The notes beneath the pieces were generated by a model. That model searched no databases. It had not been told where the DNA came from and saw only the letters and a list, made by a program, of their open reading frames with translations. DNA of 64,000 bases from Bacteroidales bacterium (lineage in GTDB: Bacteria; Bacteroidota; Bacteroidia; Bacteroidales; UBA932): NCBI GenBank assembly GCA_017400135.1, contig JAFPVJ010000004.1, forward strand, positions 1 through 64,000, written 5' to 3'. Position 1 is the stretch's first letter. Each line of letters begins with the position of its first letter. Of this stretch, positions 49,016-56,872 are shown in pieces. The position numbers and the translations under genes are program-made.

Positions 49016-50365
49016 ATGAAAAAGATACTCCCTTTTATCTTCCTTGTATTGGTTTTCTGTTCTTCCTGCGATGTCCGGAAGAAGGTATTGGTGAGCGGTC
49101 AGATGACCGCGGAGCGGATCTATTCCGGGTTCGCGGATGCGCACGACACCTACAATGCGATTTCGCCGGCGAGCGACGGCCGGATCTATTATGTGTTGTC
49201 CTCTCAGCGCTTTGACGTGGGCGGGCAGTTCTACCGCTACGATCCCGCGACGGGGGAGAGCGAGTTTGTCGCCGACCTTTCCGAGGCCCTCGGGGAGAAA
49301 CAGCAGAACTACATCGCCCAGGGCAAGAGCCACGTGGAGTTCACGGAGGCCGACGGCAAGCTCTGGTTCGCCACGCACGCCGGCTACTACCAGATCATCG
49401 ACGGTGCCGAGCAGATGCCCGTGACGGCCCCGGAGGGCTGGAAACTCTATCCCGGCGGTCATTTCGTCAGCTACGACATGGCGACCGGGCAGATCGAGGA
49501 CCTGGCCCTGGCGCCGGCGGGCGACGGCATCATCACGATGGCGATGGACCGCGAGCGCAAACATCTGTACGGTCTGACCTGGCCCCACGGGATTTTCATC
49601 GACTATGACATCACGGACAAGAGCCTGCGCGACCTCGGCCCCGTCACGAAGGCCGGCGAGATGGGTCTCGGCACGCCCGAATTCCGCGTCATCTGCCGCT
49701 CGATGTTCGTGGATCCGCGCGACGGCAATGTCTACTGGTCTACGGCCGACGGCGACATCTGGACCTACAACCCGTCCTTCGAGGCGCCCCGGATGGTCGA
49801 AGGCGTGGACCTGCGCATCGATTATTTCGGCCACTATGACCCCGCCGACGCCGGCAGCATGGGCTACAACTGGCGCAAGATCTGCTGGTATGCCCCCGAG
49901 GGCAAGGCCTACGGCGTCCACGGCAATTCGGGTTATCTTTTCTCCTTCGATCCCCGGGAGAAAAAGATCGAGATTATCGAGCGCATCACCTCCGAACCGT
50001 CCCGTAAATGCGGCATGGGCGACCAGTTCAGCTACGGCTACCTCGGATTCACCATCGACCCCCGGGGGACCATCTTCTACCTGACGGGCGCCCCCATCTA
50101 CAAGGATGGCAAGCGCGTGGCGGGCCTGGACAAGATCAACATGGGCGCGGCCAAGGGCCTCGAGTACCTCCATGTCGTGACTTACAATATTCCTGAAAGG
50201 CGTTACCAGGACCTGGGACCCGTCTTCTATGAGGACGGCAGCTTCCCGACCTACGTCAATTCCATCGCCCTGGGCGCTGACGGCAACGTCTACACCCTGG
50301 CCCGTTTCCTTCACGAGGGCAAGGAAATCGAAGACCTGATCAAGATCAAACTGAATTACAGATAG
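49016..50365 (+). CDS. Beta-propeller-like lipoprotein of unknown function
   Basis: 449 residues from the ATG at 49016 (in-frame ATGs at 48983 and 49004 are upstream). SPII signal MKKILPFIFLVLVFCSSC. The mature part has repeated blade-like units: DGRIYYVLSSQ, GKLWFATHAGYY, KHLYGLTWPHG, GNVYWSTADGDIW, GKAYGVHGNSGYLFSFD, GTIFYLTGAP and GNVYTLARF. This suggests a seven-bladed propeller for binding or catalysis at the cell surface. The family is not named with confidence. Four bases separate it from the aminotransferase gene. Confidence 0.75.
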   Translation: MKKILPFIFLVLVFCSSCDVRKKVLVSGQMTAERIYSGFADAHDTYNAISPASDGRIYYVLSSQRFDVGGQFYRYDPATGESEFVADLSEALGEKQQNYIAQGKSHVEFTEADGKLWFATHAGYYQIIDGAEQMPVTAPEGWKLYPGGHFVSYDMATGQIEDLALAPAGDGIITMAMDRERKHLYGLTWPHGIFIDYDITDKSLRDLGPVTKAGEMGLGTPEFRVICRSMFVDPRDGNVYWSTADGDIWTYNPSFEAPRMVEGVDLRIDYFGHYDPADAGSMGYNWRKICWYAPEGKAYGVHGNSGYLFSFDPREKKIEIIERITSEPSRKCGMGDQFSYGYLGFTIDPRGTIFYLTGAPIYKDGKRVAGLDKINMGAAKGLEYLHVVTYNIPERRYQDLGPVFYEDGSFPTYVNSIALGADGNVYTLARFLHEGKEIEDLIKIKLNYR

Positions 50366-50368
50366 ACT

Positions 50369-51736
50369 ATGAGCAAGAATATGACCCGCCGGGCCTTCAT
50401 CACGGCCCTTTCCACCGGGGCGGCCGCCGCTGCCACGGCCAACGTGGTGCGTCCGATCGAGAGCGTCACGGCGCTCGCCTCCAAGCACAAGAAACTGGCC
50501 CTCTTCGGGGGCACCCCCGTGGCGCCTGACAAGCAGTGGCCCAAATGGCCCTACGTCGACGAGAAGATCGTCGCTAAGGTGGCGGATACGGTAAGGACCG
50601 GCAAATGGTGCCGCAAGGATGTCAAGGGCGGCAACGTGGACACTTTCGAGCAGGCTTACGCCGAACTGCTCGGCGCCCGCGGTTGCGTCTGCACCGGTTC
50701 CGGCACCCAGGCCCTCCACACGGTGGTCGAGGCCCTGGGCATCGGTCCCGGTGACGAGGTCATCACCTCGCCCTATACCGACATGGGCACCATTGCGAGC
50801 ATCCTCAGCGCCCGCGCCCTGCCCGTGCTGGCCGACATCGACAAATACTCCTTCCAAATCGACCCTGAGGACGTCGAGCGCAAGATCACCCGCCACACCA
50901 AGGCCATCATGCCCATCCACATCATGGGACAGGCCTGCGAATTGGACAAGATCCTGGACATCGCCCGTCGCCACAACCTGAAAGTCATCGAGGATGCCTG
51001 CCAGGCCCACCTGGCCGAATACCGCGGGCAGAAATGCGGCACCATCGGCGATGCCGGCTGCTTCAGTTTCCAGTCCTCCAAGGTCTTGGCCTGCGGAGAA
51101 GGCGGCGGCATCGTGAGCAACAATCCCAAGCTCCTGGAAGACTGCTACACCGTCCAGAACCACGGCACGGACCGTCTCGGCCGTTCCGTGACCATCGGCC
51201 CCAAGTACCGGATGAACGAGCTCGAGGCGGCCATCCTGCTGGGTCATCTCGAACTCGCCCTGGAGCAGAATGAAAAACGAAACGAGAACGCCCGCTACCT
51301 GTATAAGAAGTTCGAGGGTTTCGAGCCCCTCGTGCCTCAGAAGCTTTATGAGGGCGGCGAACACGGCTCCTTCTACCTTTACACCTGGTCCTTCCGCGAC
51401 GAGCACTGGGACGGCATTTCCCGTGAGGCCTTCCTGAAGGCGGTCGCCGCCGAGGGCATCAAGCTCAGTCCCTACATCAAGAACGGCCTGCACAAGGAGC
51501 CCTGGACGGACAATATCCTGGGACGTCGCGAGTATCGTGCGATGTACACGCCCGCCCGCCTGGAGCAGTTCAAGGACGAACTCTACCTGCCGGGCGTGGA
51601 CTGGGTCTGCGACCACATGGTGATGCTCTGGGCCGGCGGTCCGCTGCTGGCTGGCAAGAAGGACATGGACGACCTCGTCAATGCCATCATGAAGGTCTAT
51701 GAGAACCGGGAGCAGCTCCGCGGCCTTGAAATCTGA
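50369..51736 (+). CDS. DegT/DnrJ/EryC1/StrS aminotransferase with Tat signal
   Basis: 455 residues. The N-terminus MSKNMTRRAFITALSTGAA is a twin-arginine leader (RRAFI) with a hydrophobic stretch and an Ala-rich cleavage zone; a cytoplasmic DegT enzyme would lack this. The fold-type I core follows: GSGTQALHTVVEALGIGPGDEVI, FSFQSSKVLACGEGG with the Schiff-base Lys, YRMNELEAAILLGHLE and a C-terminal small domain. Family members aminate keto-sugars or cyclitols; some have lost the Lys and act as dehydratases, but Lys is present here. Export of a folded PLP enzyme to the periplasm is inferred. Next to a Tat-type Gfo/Idh/MocA oxidoreductase. Confidence 0.9.
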   Translation: MSKNMTRRAFITALSTGAAAAATANVVRPIESVTALASKHKKLALFGGTPVAPDKQWPKWPYVDEKIVAKVADTVRTGKWCRKDVKGGNVDTFEQAYAELLGARGCVCTGSGTQALHTVVEALGIGPGDEVITSPYTDMGTIASILSARALPVLADIDKYSFQIDPEDVERKITRHTKAIMPIHIMGQACELDKILDIARRHNLKVIEDACQAHLAEYRGQKCGTIGDAGCFSFQSSKVLACGEGGGIVSNNPKLLEDCYTVQNHGTDRLGRSVTIGPKYRMNELEAAILLGHLELALEQNEKRNENARYLYKKFEGFEPLVPQKLYEGGEHGSFYLYTWSFRDEHWDGISREAFLKAVAAEGIKLSPYIKNGLHKEPWTDNILGRREYRAMYTPARLEQFKDELYLPGVDWVCDHMVMLWAGGPLLAGKKDMDDLVNAIMKVYENREQLRGLEI

Positions 51737-51742
51737 CGCATT

Positions 51743-53050
51743 ATGCACGGTTTTCTGATTGCAGCCCTGGTGGGGCTCAAGTTGTTGACCTTCGACGTGG
51801 ATGCGACGCCGCCCGTAGGCAGTGAGCTGACCTACCAGCAGATGGAAGCCTCGTGGGACCTGTCACTGCGGGCGCGGGGCATCGTTCTGCTGGGCGCGGG
51901 CGATCCCATCGTCCTTTGCGCCGTGGACTGGATCGGCATAGCCAATGAGAGCCAGGATGCCTTCAAGGAGGCCCTGGCGGCGGCTGCCGGCACGACGCCG
52001 GACCGTGTCGAGGTACATACGCTTCACCAACACGACGCACCGATCTGCGATTTCACTTCGGAAAAGATTTGCCTCGAGAAGGGGATGGATCCCGGGCCGT
52101 TCGAGGGGACCTTTCAGCGGCAGGTGATTGCGACGCTGGCGTCCCGGATCGCTGCGACGCTGGATCAGGCCCGCCCGGTGACGGCGGTCGGATTCGGCAG
52201 CGCCAAGGTGCGCAAGGTCGCGTCGAGCCGCCCGGTTCGCCTGCGGGACGGGACGATCGGTACGCGCTATTCTTCGGAGAAACGCCCTGAATACCAGGGA
52301 CTTCCGGAAGGGCTCATCGATCCAGAGCTCTCCATGGTCAGTTTTTGGGACGGGGATGAACCGCTGGCAGCGCTGAGCTTCTATGCGACGCATCCGCAGA
52401 GTTATTACCGGACGAAGACGGCCAATCCGGATTTCCCGGGCGTGGCCCGGATGATGATGGACCTGGCCGATCCGGATGTGCTGCACGTCCATTTCAACGG
52501 GGCTGGCGGCAACGTCGCGGCGGGGAAGTACAACGACGGTAGCCACAAGATGCGCCGCATCCTGGCCAAACGGCTCGAAAGGGCGATGCGCAAGGCCTGG
52601 CGGCGGACAAAGCGGGCGGACATCGAGTCTGTGGCTTGGGAAACCGAGCCGCTGCTGCTGCCCGCCAATGAGAAGATTGCCGAGCTGGAGGATTCCCTGG
52701 TTACGCTTGCCCGAGCGCCGCTGACCAACTGTGCCGGGACGTTGGGTTGGTACCGGCGCCGTGCCGAAGGACGCACGATCAATGCCGCCTGCCTGGCGGT
52801 CAATGACGTGCGCGTCCTGTTCATGCCGGGCGAACTGTTCGTCGAATACCAGTTGGCGGCCAAGAAGATGCGGCCTCGGCAACACGTGGCGATGGCGGCG
52901 TACGGGGATTACGGCCCGTTCTACATCGGCACGCGCGAGGCGTACGAGACGGATATCTATGAGGTGCGCTCGAGCCCGGTGACGGCGGAGTCCGAGGCTA
53001 TCATCCTGGACAAATTGGAAGTTTTATTGAATAAATGTGATCGGAAATGA
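51743..53050 (+). CDS. Neutral/alkaline ceramidase-like protein
   Basis: 435 residues. The pattern DVDATPPVGSELTY, VVLCAVDW-like strand, VEVHTLHQHDAP, LSFYATHPQSYYR and VHFNGAGGNVAAGKYNDG matches the PF04734 N-terminal domain of neutral/alkaline ceramidases, including His-rich metal-ligand motifs. True ceramidases are longer (about 650 or more) and have a C-terminal Ig-like domain, absent here. In many environmental genomes such short forms sit with Gfo/Idh/MocA genes, so an amide or glycoside substrate other than ceramide is possible. The N-terminus is hydrophobic but not a clear signal peptide. The stop overlaps the next start (ATGA). Confidence 0.8.
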   Translation: MHGFLIAALVGLKLLTFDVDATPPVGSELTYQQMEASWDLSLRARGIVLLGAGDPIVLCAVDWIGIANESQDAFKEALAAAAGTTPDRVEVHTLHQHDAPICDFTSEKICLEKGMDPGPFEGTFQRQVIATLASRIAATLDQARPVTAVGFGSAKVRKVASSRPVRLRDGTIGTRYSSEKRPEYQGLPEGLIDPELSMVSFWDGDEPLAALSFYATHPQSYYRTKTANPDFPGVARMMMDLADPDVLHVHFNGAGGNVAAGKYNDGSHKMRRILAKRLERAMRKAWRRTKRADIESVAWETEPLLLPANEKIAELEDSLVTLARAPLTNCAGTLGWYRRRAEGRTINAACLAVNDVRVLFMPGELFVEYQLAAKKMRPRQHVAMAAYGDYGPFYIGTREAYETDIYEVRSSPVTAESEAIILDKLEVLLNKCDRK

Positions 53051-54399
53051 CGAACCGGAGGGATTTCTTGAAACAGGCGGCGGCCGGAGTCGCTGCGCTT
53101 TCGATGGGGGATTTCGCTTTTGCGGCGCTCCCGCGGCAGGCCCGTGTGATCGGGGCCAACGATACCGTGCGCCTCGGCGTGGTCGGTGTCAATTCGCGCG
53201 GTCGCGCGCTGGCGCAGAATTTCGCCAAGATGCCGCTTTGCGAGGTGACCAGCCTGTGTGACTGTGACCTTAAGGCGCTCGAGAGCTGCCAGGCGGTGGT
53301 GGAGGAAGTGACGGGGAAGCGTCCCCGGGGCGTGCAGGACTACCGCAAGATGTTGGAGGACAAGGAGCTGGACGGCATCGTGATCGCGATGCCGGACCAC
53401 TGGCATGCGACGGCGGCCATCATGGCGATGCGCGCCGGCAAGCACGTGTACCTGGAGAAGCCCACTTCCCACAATCCGGCGGAGAATGAGATGCTGCTGA
53501 AGGCGGAGCGCAAGTACAGCAAGTCCGTGGTGACGGTCGGGACGCAGCGGCGTTCGTGGCCGAACTGTGTGGCTGCGATAGAGGAGCTCAAGAGCGGCGC
53601 GATCGGCGAGGTGCATTATGCCAAGTCTTGGTACAGCGCCGCGCGCAAGTCCATCGGCGTGGGCAAGGTCGTTCCTGTCCCGGAGCATTTCAACTGGGAT
53701 TTCTGGCAGGGACCGGCCAAGCGCGGGCCTGTCTATAAGGACAATCTGATCCATTACAACTGGCACTGGTTCTGGCACTGGGGCACGGGAGAAGCGCTCA
53801 ACAACGGCACCCATTTCGTGGACCTGCTGCGTTGGGGCATGGACCTGCGTTATCCGACGAAGGTCACTTCCGTGGGCGGGCGTTACCATTACACCGACGA
53901 TGACTGGGAGACGCCCGACACGCAGCTGATCTCGTTCCAGTTCGGGGACGAGGCGTACATTTCCTGGGAAGGCCGCAGCTGCAACAACACCATTGTGGAC
54001 GGCAGTTCTTCCGGCGTGGCTTTCTATGGATCCAACGGGTTGTCGTTGTATATGGATGGCGGTAACTCCTACCAGATCCGGGACGTCAAGGGAAAGGTGG
54101 TGAAGGATGTGCAAAGCCAGCTGACCTTTACTGAGGGCGATCGCTTCAATCCGTCCGGCAAGCTGGATTCCTTCCACTTCCAGAACTGGCTGGACGTCAT
54201 CCGCGGCAAGGCCTCCACGCTGAATGCACCCCTCGAGGAGGGTTGTATCAGTACGCAATTGATGCAGCTGGGCAATATCGCCCAGCGCGTCGGCCGCTCC
54301 CTGGACATCGATCCTGAGACCGGCCGCATCGTCGACGATCCGCTCGCCATGTCCTTCTGGGCCCGCGAATACGAGCCCGGCTGGGCACCGAAGATCTGA
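53047..54399 (+). CDS. Gfo/Idh/MocA-family oxidoreductase with Tat signal
   Basis: 450 residues. Twin-arginine leader MTNRRDFLKQAAAGVAALSM, then a Rossmann NAD(P) domain (VRLGVVGVNSRGRAL) with the family EKP motif in VYLEKPTSHN, and a C-terminal alpha/beta domain with WHWFWHWGTGEALNNGTHFVDLLRWGM. Tat-exported relatives carry tightly bound NADP, as in glucose-fructose oxidoreductase, so a self-contained redox step in the periplasm is plausible. It is not a GH109 by its motifs. Paired with a Tat-type DegT aminotransferase two genes upstream. Substrate unknown. Confidence 0.9.
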   Translation: MTNRRDFLKQAAAGVAALSMGDFAFAALPRQARVIGANDTVRLGVVGVNSRGRALAQNFAKMPLCEVTSLCDCDLKALESCQAVVEEVTGKRPRGVQDYRKMLEDKELDGIVIAMPDHWHATAAIMAMRAGKHVYLEKPTSHNPAENEMLLKAERKYSKSVVTVGTQRRSWPNCVAAIEELKSGAIGEVHYAKSWYSAARKSIGVGKVVPVPEHFNWDFWQGPAKRGPVYKDNLIHYNWHWFWHWGTGEALNNGTHFVDLLRWGMDLRYPTKVTSVGGRYHYTDDDWETPDTQLISFQFGDEAYISWEGRSCNNTIVDGSSSGVAFYGSNGLSLYMDGGNSYQIRDVKGKVVKDVQSQLTFTEGDRFNPSGKLDSFHFQNWLDVIRGKASTLNAPLEEGCISTQLMQLGNIAQRVGRSLDIDPETGRIVDDPLAMSFWAREYEPGWAPKI

Positions 54400-54411
54400 G
54401 TGCTGCTGATT

Positions 54412-54677
54412 GGGCCGGATGGCGGGGCGGTATGGGGCACAACGCTTCGGGCGGGCTCGGCTTTCCTCCTCCGTTGCTCGACGGCTGACATCCTCCCTTT
54501 TAGCCATCGCCTGCGGCGCCGTCTAACGGTCGTCGGACAGACGCCGTCGTGCTGCGGTCCCACCACCTCCTTACAGCTGCGCTGCAGGAGTCGGCGAGTC
54601 CGCGTCACCGCTTCCTCCGTCGGGCCTCGCTTTCCCGCCCTTGCTAGCGTGCCCCATACCGCCCCGCCATCCGGCCC
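54412..54677. mobile_element. 266-bp fold-back element with 29-bp perfect inverted ends (MITE-like)
   Basis: Bases 54412-54440 are the exact reverse complement of 54649-54677. Additional internal complementary blocks (GGGCGGG near each end, and GC-rich hairpins in the middle) let the whole element fold on itself. It starts 13 bases after the oxidoreductase stop. There is no convincing coding sequence and no obvious target-site duplication. It could be a non-autonomous transposable element or a structured RNA. The rest of 54678-54744 shows nothing recognisable. Confidence 0.65.
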
Positions 54678-54744
54678 TGCGTATCCTGGAAATTCCGCTG
54701 CAAAGTCACCCCCTGCGTCCGCTCTCATCGTGACCCCCTCGTCT

Positions 54745-54786
54745 GAGGTAACCCCAAAAAGTTTGACGGGTTTTTGGGGTCACCTC
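54745..54786. terminator. Strong hairpin, possible bidirectional terminator
   Basis: A 16-bp stem with one mismatch: 54745-54760 (ending CCCCAAAAA) with 54771-54786 (starting TTTTTGGGG), loop of 10. A GC stem with A/T flanks resembles a terminator. From 54787 to 54911 I see no gene. Confidence 0.55.
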
Positions 54787-54911
54787 ATTTATATGAATTA
54801 TAGCTCCCGTTGTATTCTCTAGCATGGATCCAGGAACAATTCAAGAGGAGAGAATAATAGGGTTAAAACACGTTGAAACTGCGACAAAACTGCGACTAAT
54901 AGAAAAAGAAA

Positions 54912-54937
54912 AAGCACTTACGTCTCCGTAAGTGCTT
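54912..54937 (-). terminator. Leftward terminator beyond the partial tRNA
   Basis: AAGCACTTAC (54912-54921) pairs with GTAAGTGCTT (54928-54937); on the minus strand it is followed by a T-rich tract. It lies just downstream of the tRNA-Pro 3'-end copy, where the terminator of an intact leftward tRNA gene would be. Confidence 0.75.
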
Positions 54938-54950
54938 GATTTAAAGCCGT

Positions 54951-54983
54951 CTGGATGACTGGACTTGAACCAGCGACCTCCTG
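54951..54983 (-). pseudogene. Partial copy of tRNA-Pro 3' end (att-like repeat)
   Basis: 33 bases identical to 56034-56066, the 3' part of tRNA-Pro (acceptor strand, T arm, variable loop and end of the anticodon stem). The 5' half of a tRNA does not follow; sequence diverges right after CTCCTG. Such a direct repeat is what site-specific integration into a tRNA 3' end leaves behind. Confidence 0.8.
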
Positions 54984-55020
54984 CTGGTTATTGGCCAGAA
55001 AGGTTTGGCTGGGGAGTTTA

Positions 55021-55680
55021 CTACACGCGTATACCATATCGGGTGCATTTTTTCACCCAAGACCGGCGTTCGGTATCGGAAACGCGCTGAAGGACTTCCA
55101 AATAGATGATTTCCTCTCCTGTATGATCTACGCCATGCGTGCAAACGCAGACCATTGTATCCTTCGACAGGGAAATCAAGCGCCCATTTCCGTCCCAGGA
55201 GCTAAACCAAGAGGGCAATGTTATGGCATTGTTCGTGGCATCGTACGTGAAAGGATCCGTCTCGTATAGACCGGGTTCACTCTTCCACCAGTCTTCGTAG
55301 AAAGAAACCGATTGGCCGTCTGCAGAAAAAACAAGGCAGTTGGGATGGGTTTCATTCTTGGCTGATGAAATCGCAGCTCCGTCCACCAGTACAAACTCTT
55401 TAATCACATTCTTACCCATATTGATCTGATAGAGGGCTGTGGTTTTCCAGCCTTCACCGCATACCTTTTTGAGGACATCTTCTCTTGAAATGGTATTATG
55501 GACGACGGGGACCAGGTACTGATACTCAGGAAAGACAGACGACACCTTATATTCGAAATCAAAAGCCGAAGAATACAAATCCGGCTGACGTTCAGACTCC
55601 GGTTGAAGCGCCTTATCGCAGGAAGGCAGAACCATTAACGACAAGGAAAGCGCAAAAGAAAGAATAAAACGGGTGTTCAT
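55021..55680 (-). CDS. Lipoprotein of unknown function within the tRNA-flanked insert
   Basis: 219 residues. SPII signal MNTRFILSFALSLSLMVLPSC, then a polar linker. The mature part is beta-rich with many aromatics (FEYKVSSVFPEYQYLVPVVHN, LPSWFSSWDGNGRLISL, MVCVCTHGVDHTGEEIIYLEVL). No family recognised. Base composition is clearly more AT-rich than neighbours, consistent with a transferred gene. It is the only credible gene between the two tRNA-Pro copies. No promoter is clear. Confidence 0.7.
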   Translation of the reverse strand: MNTRFILSFALSLSLMVLPSCDKALQPESERQPDLYSSAFDFEYKVSSVFPEYQYLVPVVHNTISREDVLKKVCGEGWKTTALYQINMGKNVIKEFVLVDGAAISSAKNETHPNCLVFSADGQSVSFYEDWWKSEPGLYETDPFTYDATNNAITLPSWFSSWDGNGRLISLSKDTMVCVCTHGVDHTGEEIIYLEVLQRVSDTERRSWVKKCTRYGIRV

Positions 55681-55739
55681 AACAAATGAGCCTTAGACAA
55701 CACAAAAATACCAAATAGACCAAACAATCACAAACAATG

Positions 55740-55975
55740 GGCTGGGGAGTTTTTTTGGGGGGGGCACCACTGCTCGAAGAGCATTTACCTCGCTGTTCAC
55801 CGCAAATGGCTCGGCGCACACTCAGAAACAATCTCGCCGTGAACAACCCCGCCTATTTGCCCCTGCTGTTCAAACCAAACGGCCACACAAGGGGCCAGGA
55901 AGACGACGAGCGTGAACAGCGAGTCAGCCCCCGAAAGCCCGGAGGGCTGGGGAGTTTGAGGGGCATGCCCCTCAA
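55740..55975. repeat. GC-rich repeat region in the insert
   Basis: GGCTGGGGAGTTT occurs at 55007-55019, 55740-55752 and 55945-55957. CTCGCTGTTCAC (55789-55800) is inverted at 55912-55923. GAGGGGCATGCCCCTC (about 55958-55973) is a perfect palindrome. The stretch between the lipoprotein start and the tRNA holds no convincing gene. Confidence 0.6.
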
Positions 55976-55998
55976 TGGATATAATTGGTCACCAGACC

Positions 55999-56029
55999 AA
56001 AAAAGCAGGCACCAGATGCCTGCTTTTTT
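55999..56029. terminator. Terminator after tRNA-Pro
   Basis: AAAAAAGCAGGCA (55999-56011) pairs with TGCCTGCTTTTTT (56017-56029). On the minus strand it directly follows the tRNA 3' end with a T-run; the symmetric A/T flanks let it work both ways. Confidence 0.85.
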
Positions 56030-56032
56030 GTG

Positions 56033-56105
56033 TCTGGATGACTGGACTTGAACCAGCGACCTCCTGGTCCCTAACCAGGTGCGCTACCAACTGCGCTACA
56101 TCCAG
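56033..56105 (-). tRNA. tRNA-Pro, anticodon AGG
   Basis: The minus strand folds as a full cloverleaf: 7-bp acceptor CTGGATG/CATCCAG, D stem GCGC/GCGC, anticodon stem CCTGG/CCAGG with loop TTAGGGA, and T stem with TTCAAGT loop. C1-G72 and A73 are the bacterial tRNA-Pro identity pattern. The anticodon reads AGG (A at wobble position 34), rather than the usual TGG, GGG or CGG. CCA is not encoded (ACA follows G72). A 33-base copy of its 3' end lies at 54951-54983. Confidence 0.9.
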
Positions 56106-56182
56106 AAGATTGGGACTGCAAAGATACTACTTTTTTGACCCAAAGCAAATTCTTTTTCAAGAAAATGAGTTATCTTAGCTGT

Positions 56183-56848
56183 ATGAAACGAATTGTGCTT
56201 TTTGTCACGCTGTGTGCGTGCCTGGCGCTGTCCTGCACCCGTCAGCGGCAGGACACTTTGCAGACCGGTGACTTGATTTTCGTCGGCATTCCGGCAGATT
56301 ATACCTTGGATGACACTTCGATGGATGCCGCCATCACGGAAGCGACCGGCACTTCTGACAGCCTGACCCTGATCCATGTTGCCATCGCAGAGGTGGATTC
56401 GGACGGGCAGCCCTGGATCATTGATGCGACGACTAAATATGGCGTGGACCGTCATCCGATGGAGACCTTCCTGACGCAGTTCACGCTGAAGGATGGATCT
56501 CTGCCTATCTTCAAGGTGATGCGGCTGAAAGACGACCATGTCGCCGCGACAGCGGTCGAGCGGGCCAAGATCTTCCTGGGCACTCCCTACGACATAGAGT
56601 TCCTGCCGGACAACGGGGCCTTCTATTGCTCTGAACTGGTCCAGGTCAGCTACCTCACGGACGACGGGTCCCGCATCTTCCCTTCGGCTCCGATGAACTT
56701 CAAGAACGCGGAAGGGGAGTTCCCCGTCTATTGGACGCAACTGTTCGCCCTGATCGGCCAGGAGATTCCGCAGGACGTTCCCGGCACCAACCCCCAGGGC
56801 ATGGCTCAGGATCCGAATCTGAAGCCGGTGAATGTTACCATTCATTGA
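56183..56848 (+). CDS. YiiX/YebB-like papain-fold lipoprotein
   Basis: 221 residues from the ATG at 56183 (the frame opens earlier at 56135 but without signal features). SPII signal MKRIVLFVTLCACLALSC. The body has GDLIFVGIP, LIHVAIAEVD with the catalytic-type His, and AFYCSELVQVSYL with the Cys, the circularly permuted NlpC/P60 (DUF830/YiiX) arrangement. Such enzymes are predicted amidases or thioesterases on cell-envelope or lipid substrates; no substrate is known here. TATCTTAG at 56171-56178 may be its -7 element. Confidence 0.82.
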   Translation: MKRIVLFVTLCACLALSCTRQRQDTLQTGDLIFVGIPADYTLDDTSMDAAITEATGTSDSLTLIHVAIAEVDSDGQPWIIDATTKYGVDRHPMETFLTQFTLKDGSLPIFKVMRLKDDHVAATAVERAKIFLGTPYDIEFLPDNGAFYCSELVQVSYLTDDGSRIFPSAPMNFKNAEGEFPVYWTQLFALIGQEIPQDVPGTNPQGMAQDPNLKPVNVTIH

Positions 56849-56872
56849 ACGAACCATCAACCAAACCGCTGA

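Noticed and set aside
48938-51748. Minus-strand 936-residue frame opposite the lipoprotein and aminotransferase
   Set aside because: Antisense of two well-supported genes; no recognisable protein features.
54069-54728. Minus-strand 219-residue ORF across the fold-back element
   Set aside because: Half is antisense of the Gfo/Idh/MocA gene and half is the palindromic element; no coding character.
55975-56178. Plus-strand ORFs starting MTGLEPATS around the tRNA-Pro copies
   Set aside because: Antisense translation of a tRNA; no real gene.
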